DNA of 48,504 bases from Pseudomonadota bacterium (GCA_023387815.1 JAEWHK010000069.1:1-48504); one strand, 5' to 3'. Positions 7,998-16,678 are shown, counted from the stretch's first letter. Notes: generated by a model not told the origin, from the sequence alone. Made by a program: numbers and translations.

Positions 7998-8657
7998 ATG
8001 AAACGAATTCTCGGTTTGATCTGTACGTTTATGACAGCTGTATTGTTGTCGGGTTGCGGCTATAACCAGATCCAGACGCTGGATGAACAGGTAAAAGCCG
8101 CCTGGTCTGAAACGCTGAATCAATATCAGCGCCGTGCAGACCTGGTGCCCAAGATTGTCGCCAGTGTGAATGCCTATATGGTCAATGAGCGCGAAGTCCT
8201 CACGCAGGTCACCGAAGCGCGTTCTAAAGTGGGTAGCGTGCAGATTTCTGCAGACACCATTCCTACTCAGGAGCAGTTGCAGCAGTTCCAGGCTGCGCAG
8301 AACCAGCTGGGTTCAGCGCTGTCCCGTCTGATTGCGGTTTCCGAGAATTACCCACAACTGAAAGCCGATGCGCTGTTCCGCGATCTGAATGCGCAACTTG
8401 AAGGTACAGAAAACCGCATCGCAACAGCGCGTGGTCGCTACATCAAGGACGTTCAGGCATACAACACGCTGATTCGTCAGTTCCCCACGCTGATCACCGC
8501 CAAAATCATGGGCTATCAGGTAAAACCCAATTTCGGCACAGACAATCAGGACGAGATCATGCGTAACCCTGAGGTCAAATTCGATACCGGCGCCCGTACG
8601 CCAGCTCAGCCTGCACCTGCTCAACCGGCTCCTGCACAGCCCGCTCCTGCGCAATAA
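7998..8657 (+). CDS. lemA: LemA family lipoprotein
   Basis: LemA proteins are membrane-attached, mostly helical proteins of unclear molecular role that are often encoded beside TPM-domain proteins. The N-terminus MKRILGLICTFMTAVLLSGCGYNQ is a lipoprotein signal with lipobox LLSGC, so C20 is the likely lipidated residue. The core has the family features AAWSETLNQYQRRADLVPKIVASV and the helix containing NQLGSALSRLIAVSENYPQLKAD. The last 20 residues are a short Pro-Ala-Gln repeat (PAQPAPAQ units), a probable flexible tail. The stop codon TAA overlaps the ATG of the next gene (TAATG, 8655-8659), indicating an operon with the two TPM proteins. Confidence 0.93.
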   Translation: MKRILGLICTFMTAVLLSGCGYNQIQTLDEQVKAAWSETLNQYQRRADLVPKIVASVNAYMVNEREVLTQVTEARSKVGSVQISADTIPTQEQLQQFQAAQNQLGSALSRLIAVSENYPQLKADALFRDLNAQLEGTENRIATARGRYIKDVQAYNTLIRQFPTLITAKIMGYQVKPNFGTDNQDEIMRNPEVKFDTGARTPAQPAPAQPAPAQPAPAQ

Positions 8658-9727
8658 TGCCAGACGTATTAATGGTTCGATCATTGATGACTCGATTATC
8701 AGCGTTGCGTAACGCCAGGCTGTGGCCGGTCACGAAAGACCGGTCAGCAAGGGGCTCGTCATTGTCGGGTTCGTTGTGCCCAACTAACGGTAATCGCGCA
8801 TTGCCGTTCTTGCAGCGCGTTCAGCACCTGTTCTTCACGCTGCTGATGCTGATGACACTGGCAGTGCTTTCTCCAGCCATGGCGCAGGAAGAAGTGGCCG
8901 TTCCTGCGCTCACGGCGCGTGTCACCGACACCACGGGCACACTGGACGCAAACCAGAAGGCAGCGCTCGAGTCCAAACTGAAAGCGCTGGAAGATAAAAA
9001 AGGCGCTCAGGTGTTTGTGCTGATGGTGCCCACCGTTAATCCCGATACCGTAGAAAGCTATTCACGGCGCGTCTTCGATTCCTGGAAAGTGGGTCGGGCC
9101 AGGGTTGACGATGGCATTCTGTTTCTGATTGCCAAGAACGACAGGCGTATGCGTCTTGAAGTGGGCTACGGTCTTGAAGGGGCCGTGCCCGATGCACTTG
9201 CGTCACGTATTATCAACGATTATGTCGCGCCGCATTTCAAGGAAAATGATTTTGCCGGGGGCGTCAATGCAGGCGTTACCGCGCTCGTTTCCCTGATTGA
9301 AAACGAAGCGCTCCCGGCACCGGATAAAAAATCCGCCAGCAACGGCGATGAGTTCGACGAAGGGCTGCTGGGCCAATTGGGTCCCATGCTGATGTTCGGC
9401 TTTTTCCTGATTGCCTTTTTCCCACCCGTTATCAGCGCCGCAGCAGCCGGTGTGATGCTGTTTGTGATTACGGGCAGTATTCTGTGGGCCGCGCTGGCAG
9501 CGATTGCAGCGCTTGTGATCAGCGGCATTGCACGCAAAGCGGTTCCTCGCGGTGCAGTGCGCGGCGCCAGACGTAACGGCACCATTCTTGGCGGTGGACT
9601 CGGCGGTCTGGGCGGCATCGGTCGCGGAGGCGGTGGTTTCGGCGGCGGTGGTGGCTTTGGCGGAGGCGGCTTCGGTGGAGGCGGTGGCGGAAGCAGCGGC
9701 GGCGGAGGAGCATCAGGTGGCTGGTAA
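8657..9727 (+). CDS. TPM-domain protein (YgcG-like), secreted/anchored, Gly-rich tail
   Basis: 356-residue protein of the YgcG/TPM-phosphatase family. The signal sequence is internal: LQRVQHLFFTLLMLMTLAVLSPAMA, with a likely cut before QEEVAVPAL near residue 76. The real start may therefore be a later codon than ATG 8657, which I kept because it overlaps the lemA stop. The TPM domain follows (LTARVTDTTGTLD ... VFVLMVPTVNPDTVESYSRRVFDSWKVGRARVDDGILFLIAKNDRRMRLEVGYGLEG, split here only for description). Two hydrophobic segments (about 245-295) precede a Gly/Ser-rich tail, the usual architecture. It shares an operon with lemA and a second TPM gene. Function in the cell is not established; roles in envelope or photosystem repair have been proposed for relatives. 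Confidence 0.9.
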   Translation: MPDVLMVRSLMTRLSALRNARLWPVTKDRSARGSSLSGSLCPTNGNRALPFLQRVQHLFFTLLMLMTLAVLSPAMAQEEVAVPALTARVTDTTGTLDANQKAALESKLKALEDKKGAQVFVLMVPTVNPDTVESYSRRVFDSWKVGRARVDDGILFLIAKNDRRMRLEVGYGLEGAVPDALASRIINDYVAPHFKENDFAGGVNAGVTALVSLIENEALPAPDKKSASNGDEFDEGLLGQLGPMLMFGFFLIAFFPPVISAAAAGVMLFVITGSILWAALAAIAALVISGIARKAVPRGAVRGARRNGTILGGGLGGLGGIGRGGGGFGGGGGFGGGGFGGGGGGSSGGGGASGGW

Positions 9728-10214
9728 TAAATGGGAATGGCTGGGTCTGGATCGTCTTGACGGCTGGTGGCTGTCGCGCCGGGTATTTTCTGCGGCCATG
9801 CTGGAGCGTATCACACAGCATATTCGCAAGAGTGAACAGCGGCATGCCGGCGAACTGGTTCTGGCCATTGAGCATGACTCACCTTGTCATGGCAGCGAAA
9901 CCGGTCTGCGAGCGCTGGAGGTCTTCGGTCGCCTGCGCGTCTGGGATACCCCTGCGCGTACCGGGCTGTTGCTGTATATCTCGCTGAACAAACACAAGTT
10001 CGAAATCATTGCAGATCGTGGGATACCGGTACCGGCACAGAAGTGGGCCGAGGTCACCGAAATCCTGCAAAAGCGCTTTGCGGCTAAAGACTATGAGCAG
10101 GGACTCATGCAGGCCATCACTGCGATTGAAGAGCAATTACAAAGTGTATGTCCGGCGAACGGCGCAAACGATGACGGAAGCAATCACCTGCCGGATTCGC
10201 CTGTCCTTATGTAA
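9717..10214 (+). CDS. Second TPM-domain protein
   Basis: I place the start at GTG 9717, preceded by GGAGGAG (9704-9710) with 6 bases between. This overlaps the upstream gene by 11 bp and gives 165 residues. A longer frame reading back to 9528 is only the shifted translation of the Gly-rich tail. The protein has no signal peptide. It carries a single TPM domain: ITQHIRKSEQRHAGELVLAIEHD, then LEVFGRLRVWDTPARTGLLLYI and FEIIADRGIPVP, with the C-terminal AAKDYEQGLMQAITAIEEQL. It is the third gene of the lemA operon and convergent with the DUF3482 gene, whose stop is 20 bp away. The arrangement lemA plus two TPM genes is common in proteobacteria; its function is unknown. Confidence 0.88.
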   Translation: MAGNKWEWLGLDRLDGWWLSRRVFSAAMLERITQHIRKSEQRHAGELVLAIEHDSPCHGSETGLRALEVFGRLRVWDTPARTGLLLYISLNKHKFEIIADRGIPVPAQKWAEVTEILQKRFAAKDYEQGLMQAITAIEEQLQSVCPANGANDDGSNHLPDSPVLM

Positions 10215-10233
10215 GCCCTGATGTAAACCGTGA

Positions 10234-11625
10234 TTATTGGCCCGCTCGTGACAGTATTTTTCCCAGCTCGCTGACGGCGACATCGCGGCGAGAGCCTGGC
10301 GAGTATCGATCACCCATTCTGGACCATTCCGGATATCCGCGCGCGTCCTGAAGTTGTTCGGGTAGCGGCTCTTCCTTGAATTCCTTGCGGGCAGCCTCGG
10401 GCGGGATGTTCACCGGCGCCATATCGGCGTGCCCGCGCAATTCCAGCGCACGAATCAGCTGATGTGCACGGATAGCCAGAAGACGAAGAATACTGTCTTC
10501 CACCGTTATCTCGTGATATCCCTGCAGTCGGCCGTAAAGACGCTTGCCCAGTTTGTCAGTACCCTGCCACACGCTGCCCAGCACACCGCCAATCAGAGCG
10601 GCAGTGCCCAGACTCAGGCCGGCAGTGAATACGTCTATGGCGGCACCCGCCATGGCGCCTGCGGCAAAGCCTTTACCCACCTGAATCCCGGTGTCCAGCA
10701 GGGCCTGAGGATTGAACAGGTCCATGCTCCAGCGTCCCCCTTCCAGCGGCAGAGGTTGTCCGGGATAGTCGGCGGCGCGAAAGCGATAGTGCTCAAGCAG
10801 CGAGGTAACCGCCTGCTGTTCACGCTCCCGGACTTTCTCCTGAAGCAGCTGTGTCGTGCGCCGCACACTCTCCTGATCGGTCTGACTGCTCAGGCGCAGC
10901 GCCGCCACGTCGATCAGCATATCGGCAACCAGCGCGAAGGCGGCGGCACGACGGCGTTCACGTTGTACCCCCACATCTTCTGACATGGCCTGCAAGGTGG
11001 CGGCGTGCGTATCCAGCACCAGCGCCAGCTTTTGAAAAAGCTGCGCTTCGCCATCGATGGCCGGCGCAACAGTGTCAAATTCAATGACCACATGCAGGCC
11101 CAGTCGGGCCAGTGTGGTTTTCCAGTCCTGCTTGCGGGAATCCGGGTGATTAATGAAATTCAGGACCGGCACTAACGGTTTGCCACAGCGCGCCAGAATG
11201 GCCAGTTCATCTTTGTGCTTGGCCAGTACCGGATCGCGGACATCAATCACGTGAAGACCGGCATCGCAGGCCAGGAGCTTTTTCAGGACCCGCGCTTCCT
11301 GTTCAAAACGGCCTTTACTCTCTGGCGAGTCCAGAAAGCGGGCAATACTATCGGGTCCATCGTAACGGCTGCCGGTCTGTTCCTGAAGCTGCTCCAGATA
11401 ATCCAGCAGCCCGATGCCGTCTTCCAGTCCTGGCGTGTCGTACAGTTCCACGGCAGGGGCGCCATTGAGCAGCAGGCGCGCGCCTTCCACGTGTCGGGTC
11501 GTGCCTGGTGAATCCGAGATCTGCCCGAAGCCCGCATCATGCGTCAATGTACGCAGCAAAGAGGTTTTGCCGGTGTTGGTGTGGCCGACGACGGCCAGAC
11601 GAAGAGTGGTGGTGGAAGCATTCAT
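10234..11625 (-). CDS. Era-like GTPase with DUF3482 domain
   Basis: The 463-residue protein has an N-terminal G domain: P-loop VVGHTNTGKTS (residues 12-22), a switch threonine near SDSPGTTRHVEG, and DTPG at 63-66. The usual G4 NKxD is replaced by NFIN (156-159), so guanine specificity is not obvious. The middle and C-terminal part is the DUF3482 region; it holds a Gly/Ala-rich hydrophobic stretch (about residues 317-350, GKGFAAGAMAGAAIDVF...) that looks like a glycine-zipper membrane or pore segment. The start overlaps the stop of the DUF2868 gene (ATGA), so the two are coupled. This pair is conserved but uncharacterised as far as I know; a membrane-acting GTPase is a reasonable inference. 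Confidence 0.9.
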   Translation of the reverse strand: MNASTTTLRLAVVGHTNTGKTSLLRTLTHDAGFGQISDSPGTTRHVEGARLLLNGAPAVELYDTPGLEDGIGLLDYLEQLQEQTGSRYDGPDSIARFLDSPESKGRFEQEARVLKKLLACDAGLHVIDVRDPVLAKHKDELAILARCGKPLVPVLNFINHPDSRKQDWKTTLARLGLHVVIEFDTVAPAIDGEAQLFQKLALVLDTHAATLQAMSEDVGVQRERRRAAAFALVADMLIDVAALRLSSQTDQESVRRTTQLLQEKVREREQQAVTSLLEHYRFRAADYPGQPLPLEGGRWSMDLFNPQALLDTGIQVGKGFAAGAMAGAAIDVFTAGLSLGTAALIGGVLGSVWQGTDKLGKRLYGRLQGYHEITVEDSILRLLAIRAHQLIRALELRGHADMAPVNIPPEAARKEFKEEPLPEQLQDARGYPEWSRMGDRYSPGSRRDVAVSELGKILSRAGQ

Positions 11626-13007
11626 GGCGCGGCAATCCAGTCAGGAAGCGTGCTGGCGTTGGTGTGCACCGTGTCAGGCAGAAAGCCTGCCTTTGAAAGC
11701 TGCGTAAGCCACGTTTCGCGCCGCCCTGCCTGTTCCTGCTGTTGCCAGAGCAGGATATGACTGGCACGGGCCAGTGCAGCAAGCTCAGAAATGAGACGAA
11801 GGGTGCCGCGATCCGGTGTCTGGGCAGAATCAATGACCAGAAGCAGTCCCTTCACCGGCTGAGAATGCAGGCGATCCAGCAGGGCATGTCGCTGCTCACG
11901 AGACTCAAGAATGCCGCCATCCTGGGTGCCGGCTGCGGCGGAAAAAACCGGCCAGGGTGTATCGGCAGGCAGTTCAATGCCGACATACATGGGCTCTGAG
12001 GAATAATTCAGGCCGACTTCGCTCACACTGACGGGGCGATCATCCTCGCCAGCCGGGGCGTCAACACCCAGATTTTCGCTGGACGGGGCCAGTCGCGTGA
12101 CCAGCCGACTGTAGGACGGCAGGCTGATGTCCAGTCGAAGATCCCTGATGGAACGGCGCAATTGCCACAGGCAAAAAAGCAGACTGAACGCGCGCAGCAC
12201 CAGGCCATACACAAACACGACGCCCAGCAGCCAGGCTGACCACACGGCATAAGTACTGTCCGAGAGCGTCGCCCCCGCGGTGCTTTGCCTCACCAGATCG
12301 GCCTGCGGCGTGGGAAAGCCAAGAAGGGAGGGGACCGTGCCCAGCGTGCGCGTCAGTGAGACAAACACGTCTGGCGTCAGAATCGTGGTTTCCCATCCAA
12401 AGGTATAGCGCTGCGCCGCCAGCAGCCCCAGCATGGTCAGCAGCGCGGCAGTAAAAAACAGAACCCAGAATCCGTGACTGACACTGGACAGGGCCCACTT
12501 GAGCCCCCCATTGCGGGCCAGCAGCGACACAAAGGACTGCGGCGCCAGGGCAGCTTGCGGACCGCGCGCGATCTTACGGCTCAGCCAGAGCCACAACTGG
12601 CCCAGCCAGCTGAATGCCCGCGTAGAGAGAAAAAAAGACAGGAGCCAGAACAGGAAAGTCAGGCTATGAACACCCAGCAGCGTCACCAGGGCAAGCAGCA
12701 CGTTGATATGCCGGTTTGAGGAACTCAGTACACCGGCAGCCGCCCCCGCACCGCCAAGCAGCGCAATCACGGCCAGAATGACCAGTGCGAGTCGGGCGCC
12801 CTGAGACCATTTATTGACCAGCGTCAGGGTATCTTCCCTTTCGGCGATGCGCCGCGCGCGGTTTATGATTTTCTGTTCCGGACTGTCGCTGCTGTTGCGC
12901 AGCTCACGGATATAGGCCGAATCGTCTATCGGCCCCCAATGGTCTTCGCGAAGACGCACGGCTTCAGTCAGCCAGAAATCCTTGAAGGAGTGAAGACGAC
13001 GGGCCAT
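11622..13007 (-). CDS. DUF2868 multi-pass membrane protein
   Basis: 461-residue protein starting MARRLHSFKDFWLTEAVRLREDHWG. Four clear hydrophobic segments are visible at about residues 73-95, 102-127, 180-205 and 255-285. A soluble C-terminal part follows, with a beta-strand/helix pattern (KGLLLVIDSAQTPDRGTLRL) that resembles a Rossmann-like or vWA-like fold, though I cannot name it. It is first in a two-gene unit with the DUF3482 GTPase, joined by a 4-bp ATGA overlap. The tight coupling suggests that the GTPase works at a membrane site formed by this protein. Function is unknown. Confidence 0.87.
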   Translation of the reverse strand: MARRLHSFKDFWLTEAVRLREDHWGPIDDSAYIRELRNSSDSPEQKIINRARRIAEREDTLTLVNKWSQGARLALVILAVIALLGGAGAAAGVLSSSNRHINVLLALVTLLGVHSLTFLFWLLSFFLSTRAFSWLGQLWLWLSRKIARGPQAALAPQSFVSLLARNGGLKWALSSVSHGFWVLFFTAALLTMLGLLAAQRYTFGWETTILTPDVFVSLTRTLGTVPSLLGFPTPQADLVRQSTAGATLSDSTYAVWSAWLLGVVFVYGLVLRAFSLLFCLWQLRRSIRDLRLDISLPSYSRLVTRLAPSSENLGVDAPAGEDDRPVSVSEVGLNYSSEPMYVGIELPADTPWPVFSAAAGTQDGGILESREQRHALLDRLHSQPVKGLLLVIDSAQTPDRGTLRLISELAALARASHILLWQQQEQAGRRETWLTQLSKAGFLPDTVHTNASTLPDWIAAP

Positions 13008-13032
13008 CTCGCGTGAAACCGAATTCGACGGA

Positions 13033-13386
13033 TTATTGCCTGAACCAGCGGCTGGCAGCCTGTTCCGCCTGCTGCTTCACCTCGGGCGTAATGTAATAGG
13101 CAACGGCAGCCAGGGCCGCCGCGATGACAGCCATGTCGTCGGTGTAGCCGATGCCTGGGATAAAGTCGGGCAGCGTGTCCAGTGGCAAAACCAGATAGGC
13201 GAGGGCGCCATAGATGACGCGACGCGCCCACGCCGGGGTTGACGGATTGCGCACCGCGAAAAACAGCAGCAGCGCTTTCTGGATCACCGCGCGACCGGCG
13301 CGTGTGGCGATGCGGGCCAGTTTTCTGATCAGGCCTGGCGGTTTTCTGGCATCAAACATGTTTGTATCATCGATATATTGCGCCAT
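13033..13386 (-). CDS. YkvA-like DUF1232 small membrane protein
   Basis: 117-residue protein with the DUF1232 signature TPAWARRVIYGALAYLVLPLDTLPDFIPGIGYTDDMAVIAAAL (about residues 50-93, described in one run of family motif parts: ALAYLVLPLDTLPDFIPG then GYTDDMAV). The domain has one or two short membrane-associated helices. A basic N-terminus (LIRKLARIATRAGRAVIQK) precedes it. It is encoded 25 bp upstream of the DUF2868 gene on the same strand and may be the first gene of that operon. No function is known for the family. Confidence 0.9.
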   Translation of the reverse strand: MAQYIDDTNMFDARKPPGLIRKLARIATRAGRAVIQKALLLFFAVRNPSTPAWARRVIYGALAYLVLPLDTLPDFIPGIGYTDDMAVIAAALAAVAYYITPEVKQQAEQAASRWFRQ

Positions 13387-13420
13387 AATCCCCCCGCGAT
13401 CGTTGAAAATGTGTCATATA

Positions 13421-13449
13421 AAACAAAAATGCGTGCCCTGAGGCACGCA
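13421..13449 (-). terminator. Rho-independent terminator after the YeaQ-like gene
   Basis: On the minus strand an 8-bp perfect stem TGCGTGCC / GGCACGCA with a 4-base loop is followed by TTTTTGTTTT. It lies about 20 bp after the stop of the 13470-13718 gene and separates that gene from the YkvA-like gene. Confidence 0.88.
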
Positions 13450-13469
13450 CTCTTTATAACATGTCGTGA

Positions 13470-13718
13470 TCAGGTGCGCTTGACGATAAGACCATACACA
13501 AAAAGTACAATAATGGCACCAATCACAGAGGCGATCCAGCCGGCCGCATCACCCTGTGCATACCACCCCATTGCCTGACCCAGATAGGTTGCGACGATAG
13601 AACCGACGATACCCAGAATAGCAGTAAGAATGAAGCCCATCGGCTGACTACCGGGCATGATTGCGCGAGCGATCAACCCAACGATAAAACCAATGATGAT
13701 AGTAACGATAATCGACAT
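13470..13718 (-). CDS. GlsB/YeaQ/YmgE family stress-response membrane protein
   Basis: 82-residue integral membrane protein of the transglycosylase-associated family, despite the name not an enzyme. The pattern of three Gly-rich hydrophobic segments is clear: IIVTIIIGFIVGLIARAIMPG, then MGFILTAILGIVGSIVATYLG, then GWIASVIGAIIVLFVYGLI. Length and the GLIARAIMPG motif match the family closely. Relatives are induced by acid, osmotic or envelope stress. The gene has its own downstream terminator (13421-13449), so it is probably monocistronic. Confidence 0.93.
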   Translation of the reverse strand: MSIIVTIIIGFIVGLIARAIMPGSQPMGFILTAILGIVGSIVATYLGQAMGWYAQGDAAGWIASVIGAIIVLFVYGLIVKRT

Positions 13719-13922
13719 ATTCTCTCACTCCTGAAATTAGTAAATTCCCCGACTGCGTGTAACATTTCAGATCATATAGGAAGCCATTTTTTCACACAAA
13801 TCAAAAATGTTTCCATTTATATCGTCATGCGACCCGTCAGTCCCTGTGAAAAGCATACCCCATTTCCCTTGCTGGCAATCAGTCACAATGCCAGGCTGAA
13901 CGGTAATTTGCAGAACCGTTGT

Positions 13923-14861
13923 TTATCTGCTCTTAGTTGTTGCTTGAGGGACACGCTTTGCCTTGCGCTGCTGTCCTGTCTTCCCTTTGCCACGGTATAG
14001 ACGACTGCCAAAAATATTCATCCCCAGACCTGCGACAACCACCGCACTGCCCAGCCACTGCACAGTCGACAGCTTCTCCTGCAGCACCAGTTCGGCCGAG
14101 AACAGGCCCACCACCGGTATCAGCAGCGACATGGGTGTGACCAGGCTCACGGGATGTTGTGCCAGCAGTCGACCCCATAAGTAGTAACCGACGAAAGAGG
14201 CGGCGTACGCGAGATACATGACCGATCCCACGCCAATCCATGTCAGATTGGTCAGACTCCGGGTGATTGCATCAGGGCCTTCAAAAACAAACGATGCGAG
14301 CAGAAACGGGAAGACAGGGAACACGGCGCCCCAGGTCAGCAGACTGAACATATTGACCGCAGGTCCGGCCTTTTTGATAACGATATTTCCGCAACCCCAG
14401 CTGAAAGCCGCGCACAGCGTCAGAAAAAAGGCGAAGAGCGGTACAGGCTGGGCACTTTCGCCGCCAGCTTCGATCACGGCAAGCCCGATGGCAGCAATGA
14501 TCATGGCAATGATGCTGTGAACACGCACTCTTTCGTTAAGCAGCAGCGCGGCGATCAATACGGAGAAGAACGCCTGTGACTGAAGGACCAGTGAGGCAAC
14601 ACCCGCCGGCATGCCCAGGGCAATCGCGCTGAAGAGGAAGGCGAACTGGCCAAAGCAAAGCGTCAGGCCGAAAAGCAGCAGCAGATGCAGTGGAATAACG
14701 GGGCGGGGAATAAACAGGACTGCCGGAAACGCCACCATCGCAAAGCGCAGCGCGCCCAATAGCAATGGAGGAAACTCGCCTACGCCAAACTTGATAACGA
14801 CAAAATTCAGACCCCAAAGGAGGACGACGAGCAGGGCGGCAAGCCAGTGACGCAAGGGCAT
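13923..14861 (-). CDS. EamA-family (DMT) transporter
   Basis: 312-residue ten-helix drug/metabolite transporter with the two tandem EamA domains. Visible motifs are the N-terminal LLVVLLWGLNFVVIKFGV, the mid-protein switch from the first repeat (ALLLNERVRVHSIIAMIIAAIGLAVI) to the second (LTLCAAFSWGCGNIVIKKAG), and the final VLQEKLSTVQWLGSAVVVAGL. E. coli EamA exports O-acetylserine and cysteine, and this sequence is similar in style, but substrate cannot be read from sequence. The C-terminal tail is basic and cytoplasmic. It is 196 bp downstream of the SoxC-like gene on the same strand; a link to sulfur metabolism is possible but not shown. Confidence 0.9.
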   Translation of the reverse strand: MPLRHWLAALLVVLLWGLNFVVIKFGVGEFPPLLLGALRFAMVAFPAVLFIPRPVIPLHLLLLFGLTLCFGQFAFLFSAIALGMPAGVASLVLQSQAFFSVLIAALLLNERVRVHSIIAMIIAAIGLAVIEAGGESAQPVPLFAFFLTLCAAFSWGCGNIVIKKAGPAVNMFSLLTWGAVFPVFPFLLASFVFEGPDAITRSLTNLTWIGVGSVMYLAYAASFVGYYLWGRLLAQHPVSLVTPMSLLIPVVGLFSAELVLQEKLSTVQWLGSAVVVAGLGMNIFGSRLYRGKGKTGQQRKAKRVPQATTKSR

Positions 14862-15057
14862 GAAAAATCCGAAAGAAGCAAAGGGCGGGGAAAAGGAAGG
14901 ACAATGGAGGGATTATGCGCCACCCCTAGGGGGCGCCGCAAGTCAAAGCGCGATTATGCGCGTCGTTGTGCATTAGCCATCAGGCACCTTCATCGATCAC
15001 TGTACAAGACAGCAGTCATCACGCACCGTATCTCGCACCCAAATCACGCGCTCAAAC

Positions 15058-16422
15058 TTACGCATTCACCGTCAGTACCACCCGATGCTCATGCCAGCCA
15101 TTCACAAAATAACCGGTATTGTCCCTGGTGCGCTCGGGTTGCTGTTGTCCGGCCGCATTGCTTGCGCGACAGACCAGCACGGCGGGTCCGGCCGGGAGCG
15201 TGAGCGTCGCGGTAAAAAGCCGCCAGGCAAAGGGCCCAAAATCGGGACCAGTCAATTGGGCGACCTCCCAGTTGCGACCGCCATCGGCTGAGACTTCAAT
15301 ACGAGTAACGGCCGAGGATCCGCCCATGGCCACCCCTTCTATCTGTACCGGCCCCGCCTTGACTGTTGTGGTATCAGCGGCGGTGGGCGAGGTAATCCAG
15401 GACTTGACCGGCAGACGCCAGGCGGGAATGGTCAGATTCGGCTGTCCCGGTCGAAGGGGGACGCGAAAATCGGCGGTCTGAATGTGTGCGCTGGATTCAT
15501 CTTTGGTGAACGCAATGCGCTTTACATACTTGATGTAATTGATGCTCGCATAGCCAGGCAGCACAAGCCGTAACGGCCCGCCGTGAGCCAGTGGGATGGG
15601 TTCGCCATTCAGTTTCCAGGCCAGAAGTGCATGCTCCATTGCAGAGACCGGCACCGAGCGTTCGACTCGGGTGAAGTCAGACGGAATGCCATCGGGAAGT
15701 ACGTCGCCGCCGGTCGCCGTCAGATAACGGCTTTCCGGGGCAATACCGCCCAGTTCGTGAACCACGGTGGTCAGTGGCACCCCCGTCCAGATGACACAGC
15801 CTGCACCTCCGGTCTGCCAGGGTGTTCCCGGTGCCGGGACCGCTTGCAGCCCGCGTCCGTTTTCCGGACATTGCAGCCCGCGTCCGTTTTCCGGACATTG
15901 CAGCACGGTGGCCACCGTTCGGGACGGCATGGCCTGCAGTTCGGCCAGCGTATAGGCATCGGGCTCGGCTACCCCAGAGAAAGACACGGCCCATTGTCCG
16001 CGTTCTTCCAGAATTCTTGCTGGCGGTGGCGCGGCATTGTCGCGGACAAAGAGACTACGTGTCGGGGTAATGACCTGTCTGCCCAGGACTTCACGGCGCG
16101 TTTCAATCGCATAATCGTTATGGACGATCAGGCTATCTCCCTCTTTCCATTCCAGCGAGGAAGGCAGGGGCCGGTTGCTGACAACCTGGGGCGGCGCGGC
16201 GTTGGCAGCCGGTGTGGTGGCTGACGGATTGCCTGCAGAGGCCGCCGGAGATGCAGGCCTGTTGGCCGGACTGCTGGCGTTCTTTTTGGGAGCTGGGTCA
16301 GAAGCTGGCGGCTGGGACGACTGCGCTATTGCGAGTCTGCCTGCCATTGTGGTCAATAGACCTGCGAGCGCCTGTATCAGCCGGGCGCGTCGTTGCGGAT
16401 GGGCGGGTTCAGTACTTCGCAT
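15058..16422 (-). CDS. SoxC/sulfite oxidase-like molybdopterin enzyme with duplicated active-site motif
   Basis: Periplasmic molybdenum enzyme of the sulfite oxidase superfamily, predicted to oxidise sulfite or a thio-sulfur intermediate. The N-terminus QRRARLIQALAGLL resembles a twin-arginine export signal, followed by a long Pro/Ala-rich linker (about 36-80). The Mo-cofactor domain starts near 100 and the dimerisation domain covers about 330-454 (GPVQIEGVAMGG, ISVSADGG-like VEVSADGGRNW). The Mo-ligand Cys lies in LQCPENGRG, and this nonapeptide is present twice in a row (residues 174-182 and 183-191, C176 and C185), caused by an exact 27-bp tandem repeat. The reading frame stays intact. No SoxD or SorB cytochrome gene is adjacent. 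Whether the enzyme still works is uncertain. Confidence 0.88.
   Translation of the reverse strand: MRSTEPAHPQRRARLIQALAGLLTTMAGRLAIAQSSQPPASDPAPKKNASSPANRPASPAASAGNPSATTPAANAAPPQVVSNRPLPSSLEWKEGDSLIVHNDYAIETRREVLGRQVITPTRSLFVRDNAAPPPARILEERGQWAVSFSGVAEPDAYTLAELQAMPSRTVATVLQCPENGRGLQCPENGRGLQAVPAPGTPWQTGGAGCVIWTGVPLTTVVHELGGIAPESRYLTATGGDVLPDGIPSDFTRVERSVPVSAMEHALLAWKLNGEPIPLAHGGPLRLVLPGYASINYIKYVKRIAFTKDESSAHIQTADFRVPLRPGQPNLTIPAWRLPVKSWITSPTAADTTTVKAGPVQIEGVAMGGSSAVTRIEVSADGGRNWEVAQLTGPDFGPFAWRLFTATLTLPAGPAVLVCRASNAAGQQQPERTRDNTGYFVNGWHEHRVVLTVNA
15844..15904. repeat. 27-bp tandem duplication in the SoxC-like active-site codons
   Basis: Two identical adjacent copies of a 27-base unit (15844-15870 and 15871-15897, beginning TTGCAGCCCGCG) are followed by the first 7 bases of a third (15898-15904). 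The unit encodes, on the minus strand, the nine residues LQCPENGRG containing the molybdenum-ligand Cys. The copies are exact at the nucleotide level, which points to a recent slippage event. Confidence 0.97.
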
Positions 16423-16678
16423 GCGGCAGCGTATCGGTCAGTAGAAAAGCGGTAAACAGGGTTCAGCCTGCACTTTACACCTGAAATCTTCCCGGCGCGA
16501 GACAATCCTGCGGCATTGCGCAGTCGTTTCGCCAAACCGGACAGAGTTACGTAAAGCTGCATTTCAGTTTATGACACATTGCGGGTGAACATTCATGCCT
16601 GCCCGGCTTATGTCACAATCATGAAATATAAAATTCTTAAGATCGTCCAATTGCCCGGAATACAAAGATGAGGTTTCC

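Noticed and set aside
9528..9716. Extended N-terminus of the second TPM gene rich in Ala/Val/Glu
   Set aside because: It is the shifted reading of the Gly-rich tail of the first TPM gene. A GTG with a good ribosome site at 9717 is the better start.
13899..13920. AACGGT/ACCGTT dyad after the EamA gene
   Set aside because: Short stem without a T run on the minus strand; not enough for a terminator or operator call.
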